Shown here one piece after another: positions 8,035-16,538 of a stretch of 64,000 nt of DNA. The translations under genes and the position numbers were made by a program. The DNA lies in NCBI GenBank assembly GCA_016291655.1, contig JAEEYF010000013.1, forward strand, positions 1 to 64,000, in the 5' to 3' direction. How positions within the stretch are numbered: the stretch's first letter is position 1; the number at the start of each line of letters is the position of its first letter. Under the pieces are notes generated by a model that worked only from the letters and a program-made list of their open reading frames with translations, had not been told where the DNA came from and made no database searches. The stretch is from Lachnospiraceae bacterium. Its GTDB lineage: Bacteria; Bacillota; Clostridia; Lachnospirales; Lachnospiraceae.

Positions 8035-10286
8035 TATTTCCTGTATATTTTCTTAAGGTTGATCCTGAGTGCATTCATGCAGACACAGAAGCTTGAAAGG
8101 CTCATTGCCGCTGCTCCGAACATAGGCTTTAATTCCAGACCGAAGAGGGGTATCCACGCACCCGCGGCGATCGGAATTCCTAATATATTGTATATGAATG
8201 CCCAGAACAGGTTTTCTTTGATATTTGTCAATGTGATCCTGCTGAGTCTGATAGCCGCAACAAGATCCGTGAGTCTGCTCTTTACAAGTACAACGTCCGC
8301 AGCATCGATCGCAACGTCCGTTCCTGCGCCTATGGCTATGCCCGAATCCGCCGTTGTGAGTGCGGGTGCATCATTGATGCCGTCTCCGACCATTGCGGTT
8401 TTCCCCTGTTTCTTCAGCTCGTTCACCGTGTTTGCCTTGATGTCCGGTGTGACTCCCGCCACCACCTCGTCTATGCCCGCAAGCTTCGCAACGGCTTGTG
8501 CGGTGTTTTCCGAGTCACCGGTGAGCATTACGACACGTATGCCCATTTCCTTGAGTTCTTCAATGGCTTCTTTGGATTCCTCCTTGATCTTGTCCGCAAC
8601 AGCGATAAAGCCGAGGAACCTTCCGTCATAGGCAAAGAGCAGTGGTGTCTTCCCTTCCTTTGAAAGTCTTTCCGCAGCCTTCGCCGTTTCTCCTTCCATA
8701 AAGTTTTCCCATGCAATGCCCTTCTTCAGGTAGGCGGCATTTCCGCCGATCAGTTCTTTCCCCTTGTATCTGCCTCTCAATCCGCTGCCGGGCAACACCT
8801 CGAACTCCTCAAGTCCGTCATCGGACAATGCATAATCCCCGGCCTCGAAATACTTTACCACCGCCTTGGCCAAAGGATGCTCACTCCTCATTTCCAGAAT
8901 GTAAGCCAGCCTCAGCAGTTCTTCCTCCGATACGCCTTCCGCGGGTACTATGTCCGTAATGGCAGGTTCTCCGGTCGTCACCGTACCTGTCTTGTCCAGT
9001 GCGACTATCTCGGTTCTTCCCGCAGTTTCAAGAGAAGCTGCCGTTTTGAACAGAATGCCGTTTCTCGCTCCGACTCCGTTACCGACCATAATGGCAACCG
9101 GAGTTGCAAGCCCCAGTGCGCAGGGGCAGCTGATCACAAGCACCGATATCGCTCTCTCCAGGGCATATCCGGGCTCGGCAAAGCCTTTCGCCGCGAACCA
9201 TATGATAAAGGTCACGAACGCAATGCCTATAACGGTGGGTACGAACACTCCGGATACCTTATCCGCAAGTTTGGCAATGGGCGCCTTCGTTGCGGCGGCG
9301 TCGCTGACCATCTTGATTATCTGCGCCAATGTGGTGTCGTTTCCGACTCTTGTTGCACGGCATTTGATATAGCCGGTCCTGTTGATGGTGGCTGCCGAAA
9401 CCGTATCTCCCTCTTCCTTGTCGACGGGTATGCTCTCTCCGGTAAGCGCCGCTTCGTTAACGGTACAGGTTCCGGAAATAATGACTCCGTCTACGGGAAT
9501 GCTCTCACCGGGCTTTACAGCAAAGATATCATCGACCTTGATCTCGGAAACACCGACGATCTTGGAAACCTCTTTGCCGTTTTCGTCGATCGTGATCCTG
9601 GTGGCCACCATAGGCTTCAGGTTCATCAGACTCCTCAGCGCATCCGTTGTCTTCCCTTTTGATCTTGCTTCAAGAGTTTTTCCCACCGTGATCAGCACCA
9701 GTATCATTGCAGCCGATTCAAAGTAAAGTCCGTGCACCATATGCTCTTCGTTCCCCCGAAGAGTCTGAATGATCGTATAGACCACGCTGTACACGTAAGA
9801 AACGCCCGATCCCATGGCTACAAGCGTGTCCATGTTGGGGGATCTGTGGATGGCTCCTTTGAAACCCGAAATGTAAAACTTCCTGTTTATAATGATAACA
9901 ACAAGTGAAAGCACAGCCTGAGCGATCGCGTTTACCGATCCCTTTTCCAAAAGTGCGGGCAAAGGGAAACCGAACATGTTGTGCCCCATGGACACGTACA
10001 TAAGGGGGAGCAAAATGCACAGGGAGATCAAAAGCCTCCTTAAAAGGATACCCGTTTCGTCATCTTCTATTTCCTGAGTTTTTCCGGCAGGCATAAGCTT
10101 CGCCTTATAACCGGCCTTAACCACCGCATCAATGATGGCCTCGGGAGTCGCATCTCCTTCCACTCCCATGGAATTTGTCAGAAGGCTCACCGCACATTCG
10201 TTCACCCCCGGCACCGCCCTTACCGCTTTTTCGACACGAGCGCTGCAGGCGGCGCAGCTCATGCCCTTAACAGAATACTGTTCCAT
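8034..10286 (-). CDS. copA: Copper-transporting P-type ATPase
   Basis: A 750-residue P1B-type ATPase that exports monovalent copper across the membrane. One N-terminal heavy-metal domain with GMSCAAC (residues 8-14) is followed by membrane helices, the actuator TGES motif, the membrane CPC motif in SCPCALG, the phosphorylated Asp of DKTGT, an HP-loop motif (SEHPLAK) and the hinge GDGINDAP. CPC is diagnostic for Cu/Ag transport. It heads an operon with the polymerase and rlmH. The leader contains a strong hairpin (10310-10339). No copper chaperone or CsoR/CopY gene is nearby. Confidence 0.93.
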   Translation of the reverse strand: MEQYSVKGMSCAACSARVEKAVRAVPGVNECAVSLLTNSMGVEGDATPEAIIDAVVKAGYKAKLMPAGKTQEIEDDETGILLRRLLISLCILLPLMYVSMGHNMFGFPLPALLEKGSVNAIAQAVLSLVVIIINRKFYISGFKGAIHRSPNMDTLVAMGSGVSYVYSVVYTIIQTLRGNEEHMVHGLYFESAAMILVLITVGKTLEARSKGKTTDALRSLMNLKPMVATRITIDENGKEVSKIVGVSEIKVDDIFAVKPGESIPVDGVIISGTCTVNEAALTGESIPVDKEEGDTVSAATINRTGYIKCRATRVGNDTTLAQIIKMVSDAAATKAPIAKLADKVSGVFVPTVIGIAFVTFIIWFAAKGFAEPGYALERAISVLVISCPCALGLATPVAIMVGNGVGARNGILFKTAASLETAGRTEIVALDKTGTVTTGEPAITDIVPAEGVSEEELLRLAYILEMRSEHPLAKAVVKYFEAGDYALSDDGLEEFEVLPGSGLRGRYKGKELIGGNAAYLKKGIAWENFMEGETAKAAERLSKEGKTPLLFAYDGRFLGFIAVADKIKEESKEAIEELKEMGIRVVMLTGDSENTAQAVAKLAGIDEVVAGVTPDIKANTVNELKKQGKTAMVGDGINDAPALTTADSGIAIGAGTDVAIDAADVVLVKSRLTDLVAAIRLSRITLTNIKENLFWAFIYNILGIPIAAGAWIPLFGLELKPMFGAAAMSLSSFCVCMNALRINLKKIYRK

Positions 10287-10667
10287 TTTTTCTCCTTTAT
10301 CGTCAAAATCCGTCGGAGGCGGCTCTCCGCCTCCGACGGGCTGTAAAAGTTTGCCTATCGTAACTCGATTATAACATATCGGTCAAGTCATTGAAAGACC
10401 GTTTGACTTTACAGTTGAAAAGCGAAAACGCGTCAAAGTTTATTGCGAATTCAAGCTCTTCGCCCTTACGATTTCTTTTTATTTTTCAATTGTTTTAGAA
10501 TTGTCGATAAAATGCGTTCAAATGCACTGTCTATGCCGTTTTCGTCCGTTTTTGATTAATTAAATAAACTTGATGAAACCATTAAAATATGTTATTATAA
10601 AATACCGACTAAAATCAAAATAGGTTTATTGTCGGAATATTAAATTTGTCCCGAAAGGCAGAAAAGT
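10287..10667. other. 381-bp divergent intergenic region copA / RDD gene
   Basis: On the minus side it holds the copA leader hairpin and a -10 TATAAT (10368-10373) with a weak TTTCAA 17 bp upstream. On the plus side TTGATG (10570-10575), 17 bp, TATTAT (10593-10598) could serve the RDD gene. The 10400-10560 stretch is AT-rich. A TACAGTTGAA near 10411 only partly fits a CopY box. No gene was found. Confidence 0.5.
10310..10339 (-). promoter_or_regulatory. Leader hairpin upstream of copA
   Basis: A perfect 13-bp inverted repeat (CCGTCGGAGGCGG and its complement) with a 4-nt loop sits between the copA promoter and its ribosome site (AAAGGAG). It is followed by ATTTTGACG rather than a long T-run, so it is more likely a leader structure or mRNA stabiliser than a full terminator. 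Confidence 0.6.
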
Positions 10668-11429
10668 ATGATGTTCGATCTTCAAAAAGCGAATATGACA
10701 AAGCGTATCTCCGCTTTTATTTTCGATTTCATAATTACGCTCACACTTGCCGTAGCCTTTGGGACCGTTATTTCTTTCATCACCCGTTACGACAGTCATT
10801 ACGAAGCTTGTATGACCGTCATTTCGAGATACGAGAAGGAATACGGTATTTTATATTCAATTGATGAAAATGAATACACCTCTCTTTCGGAAGCAGGCAA
10901 AAAGAACTACGAAGCCCTTTGCAACGCCATTTCTTCCGACAAGGACTTCATTTACCACAATCATTGCTATCTCAATCTGTCTCTTTTGATCGTTTCACTC
11001 GGCCTTTTCCTTGGCGTTCTGGTGGTTAACTATATAATCCCTCTTGTTCTTAAGGACGGAAAAACCTTCGGTAAGAAGATCTTCGGCCTCGGAGTAATGA
11101 GGACCGATCATGTAAGAGTTACACCCCTCTTTATTTTCATCCGCACGATCCTCGGTAAATATACAATAGAGATCATGGTTCCCGTTCTCCTTGCCTTTAT
11201 GATCTACTTCGGCATGATAGGCTCTCTCGGAACCGCATTCATTCTGGTGATGCTTGCGGTCCAGATCATATGCATGATCGTAACAAAGACCAACTCCTGC
11301 ATCCATGATCTGCTTGCCGGGACTGTGGTCATCGACTTCCCCACACAGAAGATATATGAGACCAGGGAAGAAATGATAGCCGCAAAAGAAAAAAAAGCGG
11401 CGGAAAAAGCCGCGAATGCAGCTTACTGA
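10668..11429 (+). CDS. RDD-family membrane protein
   Basis: A 253-residue integral membrane protein. The RDD signature region is near the N terminus (MTKRISAFIFDFIITL, with Arg13 and Asp19), followed by a long extracytoplasmic loop and further helices near 105-125, 155-180 and 185-205. The C terminus is Lys/Ala-rich and cytoplasmic. RDD proteins have no agreed function; some have been tied to ion or metabolite transport. A ribosome site precedes an ATG-ATG pair, and the first was used. It lies 86 bp before the ABC operon and may be independent of it. Confidence 0.75.
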   Translation: MMFDLQKANMTKRISAFIFDFIITLTLAVAFGTVISFITRYDSHYEACMTVISRYEKEYGILYSIDENEYTSLSEAGKKNYEALCNAISSDKDFIYHNHCYLNLSLLIVSLGLFLGVLVVNYIIPLVLKDGKTFGKKIFGLGVMRTDHVRVTPLFIFIRTILGKYTIEIMVPVLLAFMIYFGMIGSLGTAFILVMLAVQIICMIVTKTNSCIHDLLAGTVVIDFPTQKIYETREEMIAAKEKKAAEKAANAAY

Positions 11430-11460
11430 TCCCGTTAAAGGAACTCTGTAACGAAATGTA

Positions 11461-11482
11461 CAAGCGAAGTTGAGGTCGCTTG
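11461..11482 (+). promoter_or_regulatory. Hairpin upstream of the ABC importer operon
   Basis: CAAGCGA and TCGCTTG (11461-11467 and 11476-11482) pair around an 8-nt loop, 34 bp before the ATPase start. No T-run follows. It may be an operator or a leader structure. Confidence 0.35.
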
Positions 11483-11515
11483 CATATATAAATAAGGATA
11501 AAAGGAAGGAACAAT

Positions 11516-12619
11516 ATGAAAGTCGTATTGCAAAACGTTACAAAAATTTTCCCCAGCCGTAACAAGAAATCCAACGAGGAGGTTGTTGCGGTCAATAACT
11601 TTGATTTCACAATTCCCGACGGAAAGCTTGTGGGTCTTCTCGGCCCTTCCGGATGCGGAAAATCAACCACGCTTTATATGATCTGCGGTTTGCAGAAATT
11701 AAGCAGCGGAAGGATATTCTTCGGAGAAGATGATGTTACCGATCTCTCTCCCGAAAACAGAGGAGTCGGACTGGTATTCCAGAACTATGCCCTCTATCCT
11801 CATATGACCGTTAAGCAGAACATCATGTTCCCTCTGCAAAACCTGACGGGTAAGGCCAAACTCACAAAAGACGAGATGCTTGAGCGCACACTCGAAGCTG
11901 CAAAGCTTGTTCAGATCGACGAACTCCTCGACCGTAAGCCTTCGGAACTTTCCGGCGGTCAGCAGCAGCGTGTTGCCATTGCCCGTGCTCTTGTAAAGAT
12001 GCCCAGGATCCTCCTTTTGGACGAGCCTCTTTCAAACCTCGACGCCAGACTTCGTCTGCAGACACGTGAAGAGATCAGAAGGATCCAGCGCGAAACAAAG
12101 ATCACAACCATATTTGTTACCCATGACCAGGAAGAGGCCATGAGCATATCCGACGTCATCGTAGTTATGAAGCTGGGTGTTGTTCAGCAGATCGGTGCTC
12201 CTCAGGATGTTTATGACAGCCCCAGAAACCTCTTCGTGGCAAAATTCCTCGGAACTCCGCCCATCAATGTGTTTGAAGGTCAGATCAACGGCGGTAAGGT
12301 GTACATCGGAAAAGAAGCCGTAATGTCGGTCAAGGATGTTCCCGATCAGAAGGTTTACATCGGTATCAGACCCGAGGGCTTTATTGTTGACGCAAACGGA
12401 TCTCTCACCTGCGATCTTCAGAGCGTGGAAGTCATGGGACGTGACTCCAGCATCGTTTCCACAAACGAGGCTTCTTCCAACCCCACTGTCCGCTCCATCA
12501 TTGATTCCGATATCAAGGTCGATCCCTCAGCCAAGACCGTTAAGTTCAGGATCAAACCCAACAAGATCTTCCTTTTCAACAAGGAGACCGAAGAAAGGAT
12601 TTTCTGCGAGGTGAAATAA
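11516..12619 (+). CDS. Carbohydrate-type (UgpC/MalK-like) ABC transporter ATPase
   Basis: A 367-residue ATP-binding subunit of the CUT1 class. Walker A is GPSGCGKST, the Q loop is QNYALYPHMTV, the signature is LSGGQQQR, Walker B is ILLLDEP with D-loop SNLDA, and the switch His is in VTHDQEEA. The C-terminal third (from about 240) is the regulatory TOBE/OB domain typical of MalK and UgpC. Many Gram-positive CUT1 importers share one unlinked ATPase (MsmX); this operon carries its own. Its TAA stop directly abuts the start of the first permease. Confidence 0.93.
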   Translation: MKVVLQNVTKIFPSRNKKSNEEVVAVNNFDFTIPDGKLVGLLGPSGCGKSTTLYMICGLQKLSSGRIFFGEDDVTDLSPENRGVGLVFQNYALYPHMTVKQNIMFPLQNLTGKAKLTKDEMLERTLEAAKLVQIDELLDRKPSELSGGQQQRVAIARALVKMPRILLLDEPLSNLDARLRLQTREEIRRIQRETKITTIFVTHDQEEAMSISDVIVVMKLGVVQQIGAPQDVYDSPRNLFVAKFLGTPPINVFEGQINGGKVYIGKEAVMSVKDVPDQKVYIGIRPEGFIVDANGSLTCDLQSVEVMGRDSSIVSTNEASSNPTVRSIIDSDIKVDPSAKTVKFRIKPNKIFLFNKETEERIFCEVK

Positions 12620-14041
12620 ATGGTAGACAGCAAACATCAATGGAAGGCCTGGATATATCTTGCCCCTGCCGTTGTGCTTTTGGCGATATTCACGGTCTGG
12701 CCCATCATAAATACAGTCAGAATGGCTTTTCTGGCGGATTATAAACCCTTGGAAGCCGCAGGCGGTGCATCCTTTGCCTTCGGTCTTGCAAACTTCAAAA
12801 AAGCCTTTGCTTTCAACGCATTCCTCACATGCCTGAAGAACACCATTCTTCTTTGTGTGCTTACAGTGCCCATCTCAACGGTTCTGGCACTTTTGATCGC
12901 AGTTGCGTTGAATTCCATCAAGCCTTTTCAGAAGTTTTTACAAACTATATTTTTCCTTCCTTATGTAACGAATTCCATCGCTATCGGTATGGTATTTGCC
13001 GCAATGTTCAACATCATCGGTAACACTACCAGCCTTTACAGAACGGAATACGCAATATATGCCCGTGCAAAAACAGAACAGGCGTCCCTGTTCGAGCTTT
13101 CGGAACGTGACGACAACAACTACTCCTTTGTCGGATATGTGGATGATGTTTACTATTATATGGACATGACCACTCAAAAAGACATCGACAAATGCGACGT
13201 TGTTACCGAGTACTCCTCCAGAAGATATTCTGGTTCTTCCAAAGCGATCTCGGACAGCAACATCTTCTTTTCCAAAAATGCCAACGGCACCTACAAACTC
13301 GTAGCCAAGACCGGCGAAGGCGTTAAGTATCTCAACAAAGGAAAAGAGACCGCCATGTCCTCTCTCCAGCTCACATCTGTTGAGGCAGACGCCGCGGAGA
13401 TCTATGCGGATCCCGTGTACAACGCCGACGGAGAAGAGATCGGATACACTCTTTGGTTCATGCAGGATCCTTTAAAGGGCGGCGATCCGGTCAAGCAGTA
13501 TTTTTCGGTAGAGCACATTTCAACCATAGCTTCCGTGGGTATCGTTAACAACCTTATCGAGAAGCTGGGCGGAAAAAGAGTCAACTGGATAAATGCCGGC
13601 TCCTCATATGCAGCAAATATCACGGTAATGGTAATCTACATCGTCTGGAACGCACTTCCCTTCAAGATCCTCATTCTTATGGGCGGTCTGCAATCCATCA
13701 ACAAGCAGTACTATGACGCCGCAAAAATTGACGGAACTTCGAGAAGAAGGATACTCACCAGGATCACCATCCCTCTCCTCTCCCCCATGCTTGCCTACGT
13801 GATCATCACGGGCTTCATCGGAGGATTTAAGGAATATACGAGCATTGTAGGTATATTCGGAGATCTGATGGGTCCTGTCGGAGCACAAGGAAAGCTTCAG
13901 ACCATGGTCGGATTCATTTATCAGTCACTTTCCGAAAACAACTACGGCCTTGCAAGTGCTTCTGCCCTTATTCTTTTCGGGATCATCTTCGTTGTTACCA
14001 TGATCAATCTTCAGGTCAGCAAGAAGAGAGTTCATTATTAA
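12620..14041 (+). CDS. ABC sugar-type permease with large extracytoplasmic insertion
   Basis: A 473-residue CUT1 permease of the MalF/UgpA type. Core helices lie near 11-33, 71-97, 107-130, 331-360 and beyond; the EAA loop that contacts the ATPase is at about 364-389 (YYDAAKIDGTS). The usual subunit is near 290-310 residues. The extra length is a hydrophilic domain of about 170 residues (about 135-305) inserted after the third core helix, which should be outside the cell. MalF of E. coli also has a large outer domain (P2), but after the first core helix, so this insertion site is different. The start abuts the ATPase stop. Confidence 0.9.
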   Translation: MVDSKHQWKAWIYLAPAVVLLAIFTVWPIINTVRMAFLADYKPLEAAGGASFAFGLANFKKAFAFNAFLTCLKNTILLCVLTVPISTVLALLIAVALNSIKPFQKFLQTIFFLPYVTNSIAIGMVFAAMFNIIGNTTSLYRTEYAIYARAKTEQASLFELSERDDNNYSFVGYVDDVYYYMDMTTQKDIDKCDVVTEYSSRRYSGSSKAISDSNIFFSKNANGTYKLVAKTGEGVKYLNKGKETAMSSLQLTSVEADAAEIYADPVYNADGEEIGYTLWFMQDPLKGGDPVKQYFSVEHISTIASVGIVNNLIEKLGGKRVNWINAGSSYAANITVMVIYIVWNALPFKILILMGGLQSINKQYYDAAKIDGTSRRRILTRITIPLLSPMLAYVIITGFIGGFKEYTSIVGIFGDLMGPVGAQGKLQTMVGFIYQSLSENNYGLASASALILFGIIFVVTMINLQVSKKRVHY

Positions 14042-14056
14042 GGAGAGGTGAGAAAA

Positions 14057-14947
14057 ATGGCAGAAAAAACTATTACAATGAATGAAAAGAATCTTGCGAT
14101 GGTCACCGCCACTCAGCGTACCGTCCAGATACTTGTGAAGGTTCTCGTATATGCTTTCCTTACAATAATGGCGATCATCATCCTGTTCCCTTTTTACTGG
14201 ATGATCAACTCTTCACTCAAATCCATTGAGGAGTATCGTTTGAACATACCCACATTCTGGCCGCACAAGCTTGTCTTTGACAACTATCCCAAGGCATTTA
14301 CCACCGCAAATCTGGGCAGGCTGTTCCTTAACACCCTGTACGTCGGTATCGTTTCAACAATACTTTCACTGGTGATCACCGTGCTCTCCGCTTTTGCTTT
14401 TGCAAGACTGGAGTTCAAGGGAAAGAATGCGATGTTTGCATTCCTCATGGCTACCATGATGATCCCCGGAGAACTTTTCACCATTACAAACTATGCTACA
14501 GTAAACAGCTTTAATTGGATCGATACCTATATCGTACTCATTGTTCCTTTCCTTGTCAGCGTTTTTTACATCTACCTGCTGAGACAGAACTTCCTGCAGA
14601 TACCCAACGAACTGTATCTTGCGGCAAAGGTTGACGGAACAAGCGATATTAAATATCTCTGGAAGGTAATGGTTCCGCTTTCCCTTCCCACCCTCATCTC
14701 CATTACGATCCTTAAGATGATGGGTGCATGGAACTCTTACATTTGGCCTCGTCTGGTTACTAAGGATGATGCCCACAAACTGGTTACCAACGGTTTGAGA
14801 AACGCCTTCACCGCCTCCACCGGCGATGTCGACTATCCCGTACAGATGGCAGCCGTAGCCCTCGTTTCATTACCGCTTTTCATGGTCTTCATCTTCTTAA
14901 GAAAATACATCATGAAGGGCGTAAGCCGTTCAGGTATCAAGGGTTAA
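14057..14947 (+). CDS. ABC sugar-type permease (MalG/UgpE-like)
   Basis: The second CUT1 permease, 296 residues from the chosen ATG. An upstream GTG at 14048 overlaps the AGGAGAGG ribosome site, so the ATG 8 bp after that site is preferred. Six membrane helices are visible. The EAA loop is at ELYLAAKVDGTSDIKYLWKVMVPLSLP. It forms the translocation pore with the longer permease. After the gene, a short UUCG-capped hairpin (14964-14975) separates it from the binding protein gene. Confidence 0.93.
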   Translation: MAEKTITMNEKNLAMVTATQRTVQILVKVLVYAFLTIMAIIILFPFYWMINSSLKSIEEYRLNIPTFWPHKLVFDNYPKAFTTANLGRLFLNTLYVGIVSTILSLVITVLSAFAFARLEFKGKNAMFAFLMATMMIPGELFTITNYATVNSFNWIDTYIVLIVPFLVSVFYIYLLRQNFLQIPNELYLAAKVDGTSDIKYLWKVMVPLSLPTLISITILKMMGAWNSYIWPRLVTKDDAHKLVTNGLRNAFTASTGDVDYPVQMAAVALVSLPLFMVFIFLRKYIMKGVSRSGIKG

Positions 14948-14963
14948 ACAATATTGTATTTAT

Positions 14964-14975
14964 TGCCTTCGGGCA
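14964..14975 (+). other. UUCG tetraloop hairpin between permease and binding protein genes
   Basis: TGCC-TTCG-GGCA forms a 4-bp stem with a very stable loop in the 105-bp gap before the binding protein gene, and overlaps a GGCATAT motif. Such structures often protect upstream mRNA or mark an RNA-processing boundary, allowing higher binding-protein expression. There is no T-run, so it is not a terminator. Confidence 0.45.
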
Positions 14976-15052
14976 TATAAATAATAGAGGTCAGATCGCC
15001 GACTGAACACATGCGCGGTCAAACCAAACAATATACAAGGAGAATCAATGCT

Positions 15053-16516
15053 ATGAAAAAGAGATTATTCAAAACTCTTGCTTGCGCGGTCCTCGCAGCA
15101 TCCATGCTGTTCACCGCATGCGGATCGGGAAGTTCGGACGCTCCTCAAAAAACGCCCACTCAAAATACTCCCTCGACCGATAAACCCGTTGTCGATGCAG
15201 GTCCCAACTTTACGGTTCCCGCAGGCGGTTATGACGGAAGTGAAGTTAATATCACTTTCTATCATACAATGGGTCAGACACTTAAGCCTATCCTCGAGGA
15301 GTACATTGCAGAGTTCAATAAGCTCTATCCCAACATCCACGTAACAAACGAATCCGTCGGCGGATACCCTGATGTAAGAGATCAGATCAGTACAGAGCTT
15401 ACAGTCGGAAATGAGCCCAATATCGCATACTGCTATCCCGATCATGTTGCTCTTTACAATCTTGCCGGTGCGGTTGCTCATCTTGACACCCTCATTGCAA
15501 GCAAAGAAACAGTGACCAGAGCTGACGGCTCCACAGAAACTCTCGGACTTACAGATGCTCAGATCAAGGATTTCATTCCCGGTTACTATGCAGAAGGCAC
15601 CTCCTTCGGTGACGATCATATGTACACAATGCCCTTCTCAAAGTCAACGGAAGTTCTTTATTACAACAAGACTTTCTTTGATGAGAACGGTCTCGAAGTT
15701 CCCAAGACCTGGGATGAGATGGGTACACTTCTTGAAGTGATCAAGGATATCGATCCCGAATCCGTTCCTCTGGGATATGACTCCGAAGCCAACTGGTTCA
15801 TCACTATGTGTGAGCAGTACGGTTCACCTTACACAAGTGCCACCGGAGATCATTTCCTTTTCAACAACGAACAGAACAAAGCTTTCGTTAAGACCTTCAG
15901 AGAATGGTATCAGAACGACTATCTCACAACACAGCAGCTTTACGGTGCTTACACCTCCGGTCTTTTCATAGCTGAAACAGGTCAGAGAAGCTACATGTCG
16001 ATCGGATCTTCCGCAGGTGCAACCCACCAGCGTCCCGCCAAGAACAGCTCCGGCGAGTATCTGTTTGAAGTAGGCATCACTTCCATTCCTCAGGTAGATC
16101 CTTCCAATCCCAAGGTTATCTCTCAGGGTCCTTCGGTTTGTATCTTCAAGAAGGACAACCCTCAGGAAGTTATTGCATCCTGGCTGCTTGTTAAGTTCCT
16201 TACAACAAATGTAGAATTCCAGGCAAGCTTCTCGATGGAATCCGGCTATGTACCCGTTATTTCGTCAGTAGCTCAGAATCCCATCTATGCAGACCACCTT
16301 TCAAAGGCAAACGGAGGCTCCAACATTTCCGCACTTGCCGCTAAGGTTTGTCTCGAACAGCAGGATGCTTACTATGTATCTCCCGCTTTCAACGGTTCTT
16401 CCAAGGCTCGTGATCAGGTTGGCGATCTCATGCAGACCTGCTTCCTTATCAAAGCCAATGTTGACCAGGAGATCGACAAGGCATTTGAAAAGGCAATCAA
16501 CAACTGCCTGTACTAA
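15053..16516 (+). CDS. ABC importer substrate-binding lipoprotein (CUT1 type)
   Basis: An extracellular solute-binding protein of family 1, 487 residues from the ATG preceded by AAGGAG (15037-15042). The signal peptide ends in lipobox FTAC, so it is lipid-anchored outside the membrane beside the two permeases. The fold is recognisable from the NVSITFYHTMGQ-like first strand, the YYNKTFFDENGLEVPKTWDEM segment and C-terminal VASWLLVKFLTT-like text. The substrate cannot be read from sequence. It is followed 22 bp later by a secreted nuclease gene, which hints at substrates released from nucleic acids, but this is inference. Confidence 0.92.
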   Translation: MKKRLFKTLACAVLAASMLFTACGSGSSDAPQKTPTQNTPSTDKPVVDAGPNFTVPAGGYDGSEVNITFYHTMGQTLKPILEEYIAEFNKLYPNIHVTNESVGGYPDVRDQISTELTVGNEPNIAYCYPDHVALYNLAGAVAHLDTLIASKETVTRADGSTETLGLTDAQIKDFIPGYYAEGTSFGDDHMYTMPFSKSTEVLYYNKTFFDENGLEVPKTWDEMGTLLEVIKDIDPESVPLGYDSEANWFITMCEQYGSPYTSATGDHFLFNNEQNKAFVKTFREWYQNDYLTTQQLYGAYTSGLFIAETGQRSYMSIGSSAGATHQRPAKNSSGEYLFEVGITSIPQVDPSNPKVISQGPSVCIFKKDNPQEVIASWLLVKFLTTNVEFQASFSMESGYVPVISSVAQNPIYADHLSKANGGSNISALAAKVCLEQQDAYYVSPAFNGSSKARDQVGDLMQTCFLIKANVDQEIDKAFEKAINNCLY

Positions 16517-16538
16517 AACTCATTCAGGATAAGAAAAT

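Noticed and set aside
7189..8631. 480-codon plus-strand ORF
   Set aside because: It lies opposite the polymerase and copA genes, whose motifs are unmistakable, has no ribosome site, and its translation is Ser/His/Arg-rich without recognisable domains.
10405..10425. CopY-type copper operator upstream of copA
   Set aside because: TACAGTTGAA only partly fits TACAnnTGTA and lies upstream of the likely promoter.
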